A stretch of 64,000 nt of DNA, from positions 248,001 to 312,000 of the forward strand of contig NZ_JAERTY010000007.1 in the NCBI RefSeq assembly GCF_016746095.1, written 5' to 3'. The notes beneath the pieces are model-generated. The model did not search any database and was not told where the DNA came from. It saw nothing but the letters and a program-made list of their open reading frames with translations. Every line of letters starts with the position of its first letter. The first letter of the stretch is position 1. A program made the translations under genes and the position numbers. This document shows, one piece after another, positions 54,501 through 62,627 of the stretch. The DNA is from Sphingobacterium faecale (lineage in GTDB: Bacteria > Bacteroidota > Bacteroidia > Sphingobacteriales > Sphingobacteriaceae).

Positions 54501-55168
54501 ATATGAACAATCACCGAATCGAGTACATTATCCTGAGGTACCATATTAATGACAAACTTGAACTTATTATCTTTAGTAAGGTTGCGGTTATATTCCGAGT
54601 CAATCGTCAGGAGCAGAGTTTCATATCCTATATATTTTACAGTGATTTTCGCTTTTTCGGAGCTAACAGATAATTTAAAATAGCCATTGGCATCCGTTTG
54701 GGTATGATTATTCGTATTGACTTCCATCACGGTAACAAAAGCGAGGGGATCACCATTTTGGTTTATAATTCGACCTTGTATCACGTGAGACTGCTGTACG
54801 GATCTATTGATCAGGATGCGGTCATTGTCCACCTGTCTTGGCGCCAGGTCGAATTCTTTCAGGATCTGTTTTAAGGCTTCAAAAACAGGTGCCTTATTCA
54901 AATTGAGCTCGCGGATGGTATGGGATCGAAGCAGCTCATCATTGTAGATGAAGGTGGTTTTCGTCTGACTTTCCATCTGCTTTAGGATCTGGATGAGGGG
55001 CTGGTTCGTTGCTTGCAACGTTACCGTTTTCTGTGCCATCCCTTTATTAGCATAGCTTTGATAGCAGAATGCTAGCATAAAAACTAAAATGAATTTGACC
55101 ATTACAACTTTTTTCCAAAAATTGGGGAGATGCTGAGTTTTTAATTCAGTATCTGACTTCTTTTTCAT
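51557..55168 (-). CDS. SusC/RagA TonB-dependent transporter with STN domain (SUS-3)
   Basis: A 1203-residue outer-membrane transporter: N-terminal signal anchor (hydrophobic about 21-38), STN domain (about 47-120, QKTVTLQATNQPLIQILKQM onward), carboxypeptidase-regulatory-like domain (IQGRIINQNGDPLAFVTVME, about 128-210), plug with ITVLKDATAASIWGAQAANG and barrel ending TLGLRVNL. The junction motif TGYQHIPKERSAGAFSQV groups it with the SUS-1 and SUS-4 proteins. Partner SusD and the double-thioredoxin protein follow in the same operon. Confidence 0.94.
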   Translation of the reverse strand: MKKKSDTELKTQHLPNFWKKVVMVKFILVFMLAFCYQSYANKGMAQKTVTLQATNQPLIQILKQMESQTKTTFIYNDELLRSHTIRELNLNKAPVFEALKQILKEFDLAPRQVDNDRILINRSVQQSHVIQGRIINQNGDPLAFVTVMEVNTNNHTQTDANGYFKLSVSSEKAKITVKYIGYETLLLTIDSEYNRNLTKDNKFKFVINMVPQDNVLDSVIVHIQTGYQHIPKERSAGAFSQVRSDQILEKSGSMNVVDRLEGLVPGLAVNYGEGNDKLLLRGVSSVNLARQPLIVLDGVPIAEYTDIESLVNAQDVKDITVLKDATAASIWGAQAANGVIVITTQTGEFNSEKVKIAYDGMVSLKGKPDHNYLNLMDSRSFTNTTAQLMRDPSYIAAFPETNIHNVDYPVLYPHEQAFYQYKANQISESAYQTKLDSLSQQQGQRQVQDLFYRNSVWTNHNVTLSGGGSNNRFFASLGYLRNDNYDKTKRDRYNITLKEDIKIGNYVRLDLTGNMAYELYDANNFTSPKSLDDYLPYVMFVGSDGQALDHSYLYMTDSYRQTAISNSGLPLAYRPYSEWQDRENSFNKLSSRFNAGLSIKISDALSLNSRGQYQSNGSAGYDYLSGDRYQTQLERIQFTQLAPDPGSKPTYFLPVQGGNYTTLNDDVRSWTVRSQLDYNKTIAQNHQITALAGFESRSSLFKIKKTYQKGYDLQSMTYTQFDVKTLNKPGINNTVLPVLYRSSGQNTLDYKPLMESESELRFVSFYSNIAYSYRNKYNFNGSLRFDQSNLFGKSSASQNKPIWSMGVSWNAHKEDFFQSDIVNNLTLRTTYGIAGNSPRPGLGGPFDILYAVNDPLFDGLGTGYIVISPANNDLVWEQTRTFNLAVDYALWNNRIRGSIDFYSKNTSNLFGDRPIDNTLGWVSAYGNLGDLYNRGVEIQIESQNIRNSAFRWSTNFNIAYNKNKITALKRYNTISPMQKAASSFTEGYSAFSLFGLRYSGLNNDGNPEVYKANGDKATMTNQLTLDDVHYQGSSQPLWYGGITNRFDYKNFNLSFLVVYNLGHHMRQELNTFFSGRISSNLNQVFEERWQQPGDEQHTIIPKYIANQTDSDNQRNTSLYKYADVNIISASYLRLRDLTLSYTWDTELSKKYHFKDIKVFGQVNNILLWTKNSKHIDPEYYNLASGYRVGKFPPFFTLGLRVNL

Positions 55169-55214
55169 AATTTTGAGTGATTAGGGTTTACAAATGAATC
55201 TTATTTAATTTTTT

Positions 55215-55243
55215 AAAGGGATATAGTACCAGTATATCCCTTT
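55215..55243 (-). other. Stem-loop between anti-sigma and susC genes of SUS-3
   Basis: AAAGGGATATA and TATATCCCTTT form a perfect 11-bp stem around a seven-base loop. In the direction of transcription A residues follow, not T, so it is not a terminator. It occupies the same place as the hairpins in SUS-1 and SUS-4. Confidence 0.55.
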
Positions 55244-55251
55244 TCTGTTTA

Positions 55252-56256
55252 TTACTCTATGATTATGGCGTCTTGTTCTTTTCGTATTGATTTTATTCCT
55301 CCCGTTTCTTTTAATAACTTTAAAACCTCTTCAATAGACGTTTCTTTAAACTTACCGCTAAAGTGGTTGTGTATTAATTCTTCGTTTCTTATCTCGATTT
55401 TTACGCCGTACCATTTTTCTAACTTGGATTGTACGTAAGGCATAGGGTCATTCTCGAATACCAGTACATTATCTTTCCATACCGCACTGTTTTGTAGTCC
55501 CTCTTGTTCTTTTATGTCTTTCTTGTCGACGACACCGGATTGATTTTTGTTCACGCTTACCTTCTCTCCAGGACTCATGGTATACGTTTTCGGTTCTATA
55601 TTACCTTCAGATCTGTCCACAGCATCGACAGTTAGTTCTACCCTACCTGATAATAGGGTGGTTTCACGCCACACTTCGTCCGGATAAGCACGTACATTGA
55701 AAGTCGTACCGACCACTTTAATGTGTAATTCGTCCGCGTTGACCAAGAATGGTTTATGCGAATCATGCTTGACATCAAAATATGCCTCACCTAACAACGT
55801 CACTCTACGATCGTTCTCCCCGAACCTATCCTCCAACTTCAAGCTACTGCCTCCATTGAGCCATACCTGAGAGCCGTCCGGCAGGGCGTAGTGTAGACGC
55901 TTACCTAATGGTGCTTGATACACTAAGGAGATATCGGTCTTTTCTCTAGAGCTGTATATCACTGCAGCAAATACAAACATCAAAAGTATCACCGCAGCGG
56001 CGTACTTCCATACCGAAAGTCTGAATATGGTGTTCTTTTTTCTGCGGGGTTGATCCGGCATTTTTTGCTTTAGCTTTTCAAACGCTGTTTCCACATTAGA
56101 TAGTGGTAAAGTCGAGTTTACGACGTTTTCAAAAAACAACCTATTTTGTTCATGCTTCCTCAAAAATCTTGCTAACTGTTGATATTCTTCGTCCGTAATA
56201 CGTCGGGTCATATACAGCTCAACTAATTTTAAAAAATAATCATTATCACAAGACAT
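55252..56256 (-). CDS. FecR-family anti-sigma factor of SUS-3
   Basis: A 334-residue anti-sigma protein: short cytoplasmic part, one transmembrane segment (about residues 85-102), FecR domain (LHYALPDGSQVWLNGGSSLK, then GEAYFDVKHDSHKPFLVNAD, about 120-225) and the C-terminal DUF4974-like domain (FENDPMPYVQSKLEKWYGVK, about 270-334). It is somewhat shorter than the other three FecR proteins here. It lies between the sigma and susC genes, 103 bases after sigma. Confidence 0.93.
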   Translation of the reverse strand: MSCDNDYFLKLVELYMTRRITDEEYQQLARFLRKHEQNRLFFENVVNSTLPLSNVETAFEKLKQKMPDQPRRKKNTIFRLSVWKYAAAVILLMFVFAAVIYSSREKTDISLVYQAPLGKRLHYALPDGSQVWLNGGSSLKLEDRFGENDRRVTLLGEAYFDVKHDSHKPFLVNADELHIKVVGTTFNVRAYPDEVWRETTLLSGRVELTVDAVDRSEGNIEPKTYTMSPGEKVSVNKNQSGVVDKKDIKEQEGLQNSAVWKDNVLVFENDPMPYVQSKLEKWYGVKIEIRNEELIHNHFSGKFKETSIEEVLKLLKETGGIKSIRKEQDAIIIE

Positions 56257-56359
56257 AGTATATCTATCTTAATTCAACCTAATGACAAAAGCTAAAGCTG
56301 AAATCATCAGTTTGATTTTTGTTTTTTTTATAAATGACTGTGGTATAGGGATATATTTT

Positions 56360-56917
56360 TTATTTTATAAGCTTGTTATGCAGTTTTTTTAACGCATCTT
56401 GCAGATGCCTATTGACCGTATGCACGCTGATATCTAACAAATCTGCAACTTCTTTATAACTCATCTGATTATCACGAATTAATATGAATACAGTGCGACA
56501 TTTAGGGGGGAGGTTCTCGATCGCTTTCTGGATCTCCAGATGACTTTCTTTACTGATTAATATATTTTCTGGACTTAGGTAAGCAGAGTCCTCTTGTGCC
56601 GTTGCTTTGTGTTGGTAAGTCGGTTTTTTAGCGCATGCATTTAATGAACGATTTTTTGTAGCCTTATAAATGTAATGCTGTATATTTTTTATTTCGTTCA
56701 ATTTATCCTCCATACTCCAGATCACGAGCATAAGCTCCGAGACGATGTCTTCGGCCATAGTTCGATCCAGCGTATAAGTAAAGGCATAATTGACAAGTGG
56801 ATTGAAGAAACGCTCGAAGAATTGTCTAAAAGCCATTTCATCACGATCAGCGATTGCTAATTGTAAAGCTTTAAGTTCTTCTTGATCATTTTTCATTATA
56901 AAACTAAATTTAGACAA
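56360..56917 (-). CDS. ECF sigma factor of SUS-3
   Basis: A 185-residue ECF sigma factor with region 2 in DRTMAEDIVSELMLVIWSME (about residues 55-74) and region 4 in LPPKCRTVFILIRDNQMSYK plus the helix-turn-helix VADLLDISVHTVNRHLQDAL. The start may be the ATG at 56917 or the one seven codons later (MKNDQEELKALQLAI); the second fits the family N-terminus slightly better. Unlike its neighbours it lacks a hydrophobic C-terminal tail. Divergent from the SUS-4 sigma gene. Confidence 0.92.
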   Translation of the reverse strand: MSKFSFIMKNDQEELKALQLAIADRDEMAFRQFFERFFNPLVNYAFTYTLDRTMAEDIVSELMLVIWSMEDKLNEIKNIQHYIYKATKNRSLNACAKKPTYQHKATAQEDSAYLSPENILISKESHLEIQKAIENLPPKCRTVFILIRDNQMSYKEVADLLDISVHTVNRHLQDALKKLHNKLIK

Positions 56918-56945
56918 AAATTGTCTTTAACCCATGCTTTTCGAG

Positions 56946-56952
56946 CAAAGTA
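56946..56952 (-). promoter_or_regulatory. Weak candidate promoter of the SUS-3 sigma gene
   Basis: TACTTTG on the minus strand is one base short of TAnnTTTG and would place the start about 24 bases before the gene. No TTG at -33 was found. Low-confidence call. Confidence 0.3.
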
Positions 56953-56987
56953 CTAAAATAAATTAAATATATCCTTCCGCTGTTTTT

Positions 56988-57035
56988 ATGAGTTTACCTA
57001 TTGCGGATATTGCCAAAGGTACCGGCCTTTTTTGA
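56988..57035 (+). pseudogene. Short relic matching the 3' end of the Rpn-type relic at 33.6 kb
   Basis: MSLPIADIAKGTGLF then stop resembles MDLSIADIFKGAGLS of the 33.6-kb relic. At nucleotide level CTATTGCGGATAT and AAAGGT-CCGG-CTTT are shared. Only about 45 bases of similarity are visible, so the copy is extremely degraded or a chance survivor. It lies in the divergent gap between the SUS-3 and SUS-4 sigma genes. Confidence 0.35.
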
Positions 57036-57105
57036 GCCTTATATACCGCATTCCGGTATTAGCGGTGTACAGCGTCATATTTCATTACGATCCATATTTT
57101 TTTTA

Positions 57106-57113
57106 TATGTTTG
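57106..57113 (+). promoter_or_regulatory. -7 element of the SUS-4 sigma gene, implying little or no leader
   Basis: TATGTTTG fits TAnnTTTG and ends only five bases before the proposed start codon at 57118. Transcription would begin at or next to the ATG, giving a leaderless message. No good -33 TTG is present. Confidence 0.4.
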
Positions 57114-57117
57114 TGTG

Positions 57118-57711
57118 ATGACCTCCAGAGATTATAACCTGCTTGACGACAATATACTCTTTTCGCTGCTACGGGAAGGGGATCGCGAGGCTTTTTCCGA
57201 GATCTATAAGCGTTATTGGATGGTTCTGTACGGGCAGGTATACCGTATGTTGGAAGAGGAGGAGGAAACCCGTGATATTGTCCAGGAGGTTTTTACCACG
57301 ATCTGGTTTAAGAGAGACCGTTTCTCTTCCTTTGATAATCTGGCGGGTCTGCTCTATACCTCTGCCCGTCACAGGATGCTAGATCTCCTTGCACATCGTA
57401 AAATACAGCACAAACACGTGGAGTCACTGGGCTCGTATATACAGCAGCATAGTGATAACATTATCGAAGACCTCAATGCCAAAGAACTCATGGCGGCTTT
57501 TGAACTGGAGATCGAAAAGCTTCCGCCCAAGATGAAAGAAATCTTTCGACTGCGTGTGCACGAGCACAAAAGCTATCAGGAAATTGCCGATCTATTGGGG
57601 ATTTCGGATCTGACCGTAAAAAAGCAAGTCAATAATGCTATCAAGATTATTAAACCCAAGTTACGGTCATACGTAGGCTGGATTTCTATATTGACTTGGC
57701 TCACGCATTAA
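57118..57711 (+). CDS. ECF sigma factor of SUS-4
   Basis: A 197-residue ECF sigma factor. The ATG at 57118 (MTSRDYNLLDDNILFSLLRE) is chosen because it gives the family N-terminus; the longer open frame upstream runs through the relic and promoter. Region 2 is EEETRDIVQEVFTTIWFKRD (about residues 48-67); region 4 is LPPKMKEIFRLRVHEHKSYQ with EIADLLGISDLTVKKQVNNA. It ends in a hydrophobic WISILTWLTH tail. The FecR gene follows after 64 bases. Confidence 0.92.
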   Translation: MTSRDYNLLDDNILFSLLREGDREAFSEIYKRYWMVLYGQVYRMLEEEEETRDIVQEVFTTIWFKRDRFSSFDNLAGLLYTSARHRMLDLLAHRKIQHKHVESLGSYIQQHSDNIIEDLNAKELMAAFELEIEKLPPKMKEIFRLRVHEHKSYQEIADLLGISDLTVKKQVNNAIKIIKPKLRSYVGWISILTWLTH

Positions 57712-57775
57712 TAATTTTAAAATACTTTCGATTTCTTCTACTACTTCGCTTTCCCCCGCCCGTTTATACTTATAG

Positions 57776-58909
57776 ATGAACAGTACAGGTATGAACCGCA
57801 CTCAGGCACAACAATTATTGGATAACTACCATCAGGGCAAGTGCTCCGCTTCGGAGCTGGCGTTGCTCCACCGTTGGTATGCAGCGCAGGGAAAGCGCCT
57901 GGAGGCAGCTCCTGATCTGCCTGACCCCTTGGCGATGGAACGCCTGCTTTGGCAGCGGATCGAGCAGGATATTGATGGAGTAGATACTTTGTCTACTAAG
58001 GTAGCCAGGTTCAACTGGATAAGATGGCTATCCGTTGCCGCTTCCTTACTTATTGTTGCCACTTTTTCTGTATGGTACTACTCTAGCAGCCGTATAGCTT
58101 CCCCAGGTGTTGAATTGCATGCCGATATACCTGCAGGGAGCAATAGAGCCACTTTTACGCTGAGCGATGGGCACCATGTCGCCTTGAGCGAAGCCCAGGG
58201 TACACTGGTCAGTGATGGAGAGCGTTTTACGTACGCAGATGGTACCTCCGTATTGGATGTCCCTTCTGTACAGATGGCTACCGTCACTACCCCACGATCG
58301 GGACAGTATCAGGTGGTCCTTCCGGATGGGAGCCATGTTTGGCTCAATGCGGCCAGCAGTATCCGTTACCCGACGCGATTCAGCAAAGACGTAAGACGCG
58401 TTGAACTCGAGGGAGAAGCTTATTTTGAGGTCAAGAAAGGCCAGGTGCCCTTTGTGGTATCCACGGCGGGACCCGAGATCAGGGTACTCGGTACAGCGTT
58501 CAATGTCATGGCCTATTCCGACGAGCCCTATACCCAGACCACCCTCGTCGAGGGAAGCGTGCGTTTGACTTCCTCCGCAGGAGCCATCCGGGAGCTCGTG
58601 CCCGGCATGCAGGCCATTGCGGATCGTCAGGGCATTCGCGTACAGGAGGTCGATGTTGTCGACTATACTTCTTGGAAAGACGGTATCATCACCTTAGAAA
58701 AACAGACTTTGTCCCAGATTTTTCGCCAGCTTGGCCGGTGGTACGACGTCGAGTTTGTCGTGGAGCGTGGCGTCAGTCTACCTTCGGCAACACTGTCCGG
58801 AGATGTTTTACGGGACTTATCACTTCATGCGCTACTGCAGACTCTAGCCCAGCAGACCGGTTTACAATTTGAACTTAACGAAAGGAGGGTGATAGTCAGA
58901 AGCAGATAA
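57776..58909 (+). CDS. FecR-family anti-sigma factor of SUS-4
   Basis: A 377-residue anti-sigma protein: cytoplasmic part, one transmembrane segment (about residues 84-102), FecR domain (YQVVLPDGSHVWLNAASSIR, then GEAYFEVKKGQVPFVVS, about 178-265) and the C-terminal DUF4974-like domain (LEKQTLSQIFRQLGRWYDVE, about 303-377). A second ATG five codons in is an alternative start. The gene is clearly more GC-rich than the SUS-1 and SUS-3 counterparts. Confidence 0.93.
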   Translation: MNSTGMNRTQAQQLLDNYHQGKCSASELALLHRWYAAQGKRLEAAPDLPDPLAMERLLWQRIEQDIDGVDTLSTKVARFNWIRWLSVAASLLIVATFSVWYYSSSRIASPGVELHADIPAGSNRATFTLSDGHHVALSEAQGTLVSDGERFTYADGTSVLDVPSVQMATVTTPRSGQYQVVLPDGSHVWLNAASSIRYPTRFSKDVRRVELEGEAYFEVKKGQVPFVVSTAGPEIRVLGTAFNVMAYSDEPYTQTTLVEGSVRLTSSAGAIRELVPGMQAIADRQGIRVQEVDVVDYTSWKDGIITLEKQTLSQIFRQLGRWYDVEFVVERGVSLPSATLSGDVLRDLSLHALLQTLAQQTGLQFELNERRVIVRSR

Positions 58910-58940
58910 TCCAAAAACATCTGTACCCGACAATAAAGAA

Positions 58941-58967
58941 GCCGTAGGTGCAACGAACACCTGCGGC
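58941..58967 (+). other. Stem-loop between anti-sigma and susC genes of SUS-4
   Basis: GCCGTAGGTG and CACCTGCGGC form a 10-bp stem (one G-U) around CAACGAA. An outer 6-bp helix (TGTACC about 58922-58927 with GGTACA about 58976-58981) can enclose it. No T-run follows. Confidence 0.5.
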
Positions 58968-59033
58968 CGGTGTCAGGTACAAAAATCAAATCGCAGAACA
59001 CAATTTTATTAACTAACCTAACAAGACAAAGGT

Positions 59034-62000
59034 ATGAAAATTAACCATCTTGCCAAGGAATGCTATGCGTTTATCCGTATAGGAGATAGCATTTTACCTG
59101 GTAGGCATCAATCCATCAAGAACTGGATTATTATGAAGCTTATTTTATTTCTCACCCTGGCTTTTACGCTGCATGCTATGGCCGATGCGGTAGGGCAGCG
59201 TGTGACACTTACGGTCAGTAACCAACCGCTCAAGAGCGTGTTAAAGGAACTGCGCAAACAGAGCCGGTATTCCTTTATGTACAGGGATAGCGATCTGGCG
59301 CAACTCCAACATGTCGATCTGGACGTTCGGGGGCAGGAGATTTTAAGCGTACTCCCCCTGCTTTTTGACAATCTTCCGTTGACATATACCATTCATGGTA
59401 AGATCATCAGTATCCAGAAGAAACCACAAGATAGAACGGGCAGCAACCCGGCTGTAGTCCGTTATGACGAAGATCACCGTTCTATAAATCAGGAGATTAA
59501 AGGACGTGTCGTGGATGAGAAAAATCAACCCCTCGTCGGGGCTTCCGTCTATGTGCTGGATACCCGAGGTAAGCGTAGCGCCATACAGACCAAGACCGAC
59601 GGGGACGGTAATTTTATACTTCCAGGTGTTGCACCAGGTGTTCGCATAGAGGTTAGTTACTTGGGCCATGCTTCCGTGACAGTGACTGCCACAGGTGCCT
59701 ATGTAACTGCTTCTTTAAAAACGCTGTCGTCGGAAGTTGATGAGGTAACCGTAGTATCTACAGGCTATCAGACTATACCCCGGGAAAGAGCTACGGGGAG
59801 TTTTGTGCAGCTGGACCATGCGCTGTTGAATAGGAAGATCAGTACCAATATACTGGATCGTCTGGATGGGGTGACCAGTGGTTTGCAGTTTCGTAGTCCC
59901 GTTATTGGCGCAGATCCCTATAATCCCGATTTTATACAGATACACGGCAGAAGCACCATTCGAGGGAATGCGCAGGCATTGATTGTTCTGGACAATTTTC
60001 CTTATGACGGTAATATGTCAAGCATCAACCCCAATGATATTGAGTCTATCACAGTGCTCAAGGACGCTGCTGCAGCCTCGGCCTGGGGAGCGAGGGCAGG
60101 TAATGGTGTCATCGTGATCACGACCAAGAAAGGAAAACTCAATAGTCGGACCAACCTCAATCTGGTTGCCAACACGACATTAGGAGGGAAACCGAATTTA
60201 TTCTCGGCAGGTATGCCACAATTGTCGTCTGAGGAGTATATCGAAGTCGAACAGTTTTTGTTTGATAAAGGAGCATATAATACGCGTCTGAAAAATGGTT
60301 ATCAGGGATTCAGCCCTGCTGTAGACATCTTCTGGCGTACACGCGAGAAGATGATCAGCCCAGCTGACTCGCTGCAGCTGATCAATGCGCTGAAGGGGTA
60401 TGACTCCCGGGATGAGCTCCTGAAGCACTACTACCAGCATACGGTCAATCAGCAATATAATGTAAGCCTCCATGGAGGCGGAGCGAATAACCGGTTCTTT
60501 GTATCGCTAGGTTATGATGATAATAAAGCACATATCGTCAATAATTATACTAAGCGGTACAGTGTCAATGTGAATAACGATTATTTATTCTTTGATCAGA
60601 AGATGGAGCTGTCCACAAATCTGGCCTTTACATCGGGCAGGACGGGAGCAGGTGCGCAGATCAGCACGTTATATCCCTATGATCGTTTTGTGGATGATAA
60701 CGGGCAGGCCATGGCGTTGACCAATGCGTCGGGGCTTTCGCATTACTTTACGGATAGCTTTGGTGGCGGTCAGCTACTCGACTGGAAGTATAGGCCCATG
60801 GATGAACTTAACGCGGGTAGTACAAATATGACCGATCGAGTTAGTTATCGCTTGAATACAGCACTCAGCTATAAAATAACGGATTACCTTAAAGCCTCGA
60901 TACGCTATGGCTATGAACGTGGAGGTACGGTCAATGACAACTATTATAGCAAAGATTCTTTTTATGGCAGGGATATGATCAACAAGTTTGCGCAGAAGAA
61001 CAGTACTACGCAATTGTTTGATTTTGTGCTGCCCCAAGGTGGTATTCTAAGAAATAGCAATGATGGGTTTACGACGTCTAATGGACGCTTACAGCTGGAT
61101 TTCAACAAGAAGTGGCTCGACCATGAGCTGCACGCCATAGCAGGGAGCGAAATAAAAGATATGCAGAGCTACCGCAATGCGGTTTTTTTCTATGGCCATG
61201 ATCCCGTGACATTGACCAATCAGAATGCAGCGATAGACTTTACGAAGACCTACAATTATTCCTATGGCAGTGGCTCGGCACGTATTGACAACGGGGCCAC
61301 GCAGTATGAAGCGGTAGACCGGTTTTTCTCTTATTTTGCCAATGCCTCCTACACCTATGTCGATAAATATACCGTATCGGGTAGCGCCCGTAGGGATGAG
61401 TCCAATCTTTTTGGGGTAAAGACCAATCAGAAGGGGGTGCCCTTATGGTCTGCGGGGGCGCTGTGGCGGGTTTCTAAAGAATCCTTTATGCAATATATAC
61501 CTCAGGTCAATGATCTGCGACTGCGTGCTACCTACGGCTATACGGGCAATGTCAATAAAAGCCTATCGGCCTACCTGACCGCACATAGTACCTCCTACCT
61601 GATCAATAGTTATAACCAGCTCTTTGCCGATATTGTCAATCCGCCCAATCCTTCACTCCGGTGGGAGCGCGTGAGCAACCTCAACTTTGGCTTGGATGCG
61701 GCCTTATTTGAGAATAGGCTATCCCTATCGATCGACTATTGGAAGAAAAGAGGGCTGGACCTGATCGGTCCTGCGGCTATAGCGCCACAGACCGGGATAA
61801 CCCGTTTTACGGGTAATACCGCAAGTACTTCTTCCCGTGGTGTGGATGTACAGCTACGTTCTGTCAATCTCAATAGCGGGCTGAAGTGGAATACCGATGT
61901 GCTCTTTAATATCTCAAAGGATAAGGTTACGGATTACCTACTGGAGACGGGTACCAACTACGATATTATATCTATTCCCTCCAATAATCCACTTGTAGGT

Positions 62001-62615
62001 TATCCTTATTGGTCGCTATTCAGCTTTCCCTATGCGGGTCTTAATGAGACGGGCGCTCCTATAGGTTACCTGGATGGCGAGCAAAGTACGGATTATATGA
62101 ATATAATAGGAAGTAAAGAGCGAAGTAATCTGGTATATAATGGCTCTAGAGTGCCGACCGTATTTGGTTCTGTTCGTAATACGTTTCGTTATGGATCATT
62201 CGACTTATCGTTCAATATCAGTTACAAGTTTGGCTATGTGTTCAGGAGAAAATCATTGGACAACAGTAGCTTGTATGGTAGCGATGGCGCTGTATCTGCT
62301 GTGATTTCAGATTATGATAAGCGATGGCAGCAATCGGGTGATGAGTTGCGTACCGATGTCCCGGTCTTGGTCTATCCTGCCAACATGTTCCGCACGATGC
62401 TATATACCCAGTCTGAAAGGCTTATAGAGCCTGGTGCACATATCCGTTTGGAAGATATACAACTGGGCTATTCCTTTTCGAGGATACAGCTGTCCGCTTA
62501 TATCAATAACCTAGGGATCCTATGGCGCAAGAATAGCAGAGGTATAGATCCGGATTATCCAAGTTCATTTCCTGCTATGCGTACCTATGCGATAAGTATG
62601 AAGGTGTCACTATAA
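59034..62615 (+). CDS. SusC/RagA TonB-dependent transporter with STN domain (SUS-4)
   Basis: A 1193-residue outer-membrane transporter: signal peptide (hydrophobic about 35-50; an alternative start at the later ATG, MKLILFLTLAF, is possible), STN domain (about 55-125, QRVTLTVSNQPLKSVLKELR onward), carboxypeptidase-regulatory-like domain (IKGRVVDEKNQPLVGASVYV, about 155-230), plug with ITVLKDAAAASAWGARAGNG and barrel ending ISMKVSL. The junction TGYQTIPRERATGSFVQLD matches the SUS-1/SUS-3 type. Confidence 0.94.
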   Translation: MKINHLAKECYAFIRIGDSILPGRHQSIKNWIIMKLILFLTLAFTLHAMADAVGQRVTLTVSNQPLKSVLKELRKQSRYSFMYRDSDLAQLQHVDLDVRGQEILSVLPLLFDNLPLTYTIHGKIISIQKKPQDRTGSNPAVVRYDEDHRSINQEIKGRVVDEKNQPLVGASVYVLDTRGKRSAIQTKTDGDGNFILPGVAPGVRIEVSYLGHASVTVTATGAYVTASLKTLSSEVDEVTVVSTGYQTIPRERATGSFVQLDHALLNRKISTNILDRLDGVTSGLQFRSPVIGADPYNPDFIQIHGRSTIRGNAQALIVLDNFPYDGNMSSINPNDIESITVLKDAAAASAWGARAGNGVIVITTKKGKLNSRTNLNLVANTTLGGKPNLFSAGMPQLSSEEYIEVEQFLFDKGAYNTRLKNGYQGFSPAVDIFWRTREKMISPADSLQLINALKGYDSRDELLKHYYQHTVNQQYNVSLHGGGANNRFFVSLGYDDNKAHIVNNYTKRYSVNVNNDYLFFDQKMELSTNLAFTSGRTGAGAQISTLYPYDRFVDDNGQAMALTNASGLSHYFTDSFGGGQLLDWKYRPMDELNAGSTNMTDRVSYRLNTALSYKITDYLKASIRYGYERGGTVNDNYYSKDSFYGRDMINKFAQKNSTTQLFDFVLPQGGILRNSNDGFTTSNGRLQLDFNKKWLDHELHAIAGSEIKDMQSYRNAVFFYGHDPVTLTNQNAAIDFTKTYNYSYGSGSARIDNGATQYEAVDRFFSYFANASYTYVDKYTVSGSARRDESNLFGVKTNQKGVPLWSAGALWRVSKESFMQYIPQVNDLRLRATYGYTGNVNKSLSAYLTAHSTSYLINSYNQLFADIVNPPNPSLRWERVSNLNFGLDAALFENRLSLSIDYWKKRGLDLIGPAAIAPQTGITRFTGNTASTSSRGVDVQLRSVNLNSGLKWNTDVLFNISKDKVTDYLLETGTNYDIISIPSNNPLVGYPYWSLFSFPYAGLNETGAPIGYLDGEQSTDYMNIIGSKERSNLVYNGSRVPTVFGSVRNTFRYGSFDLSFNISYKFGYVFRRKSLDNSSLYGSDGAVSAVISDYDKRWQQSGDELRTDVPVLVYPANMFRTMLYTQSERLIEPGAHIRLEDIQLGYSFSRIQLSAYINNLGILWRKNSRGIDPDYPSSFPAMRTYAISMKVSL

Positions 62616-62627
62616 AAAATTACAAAG

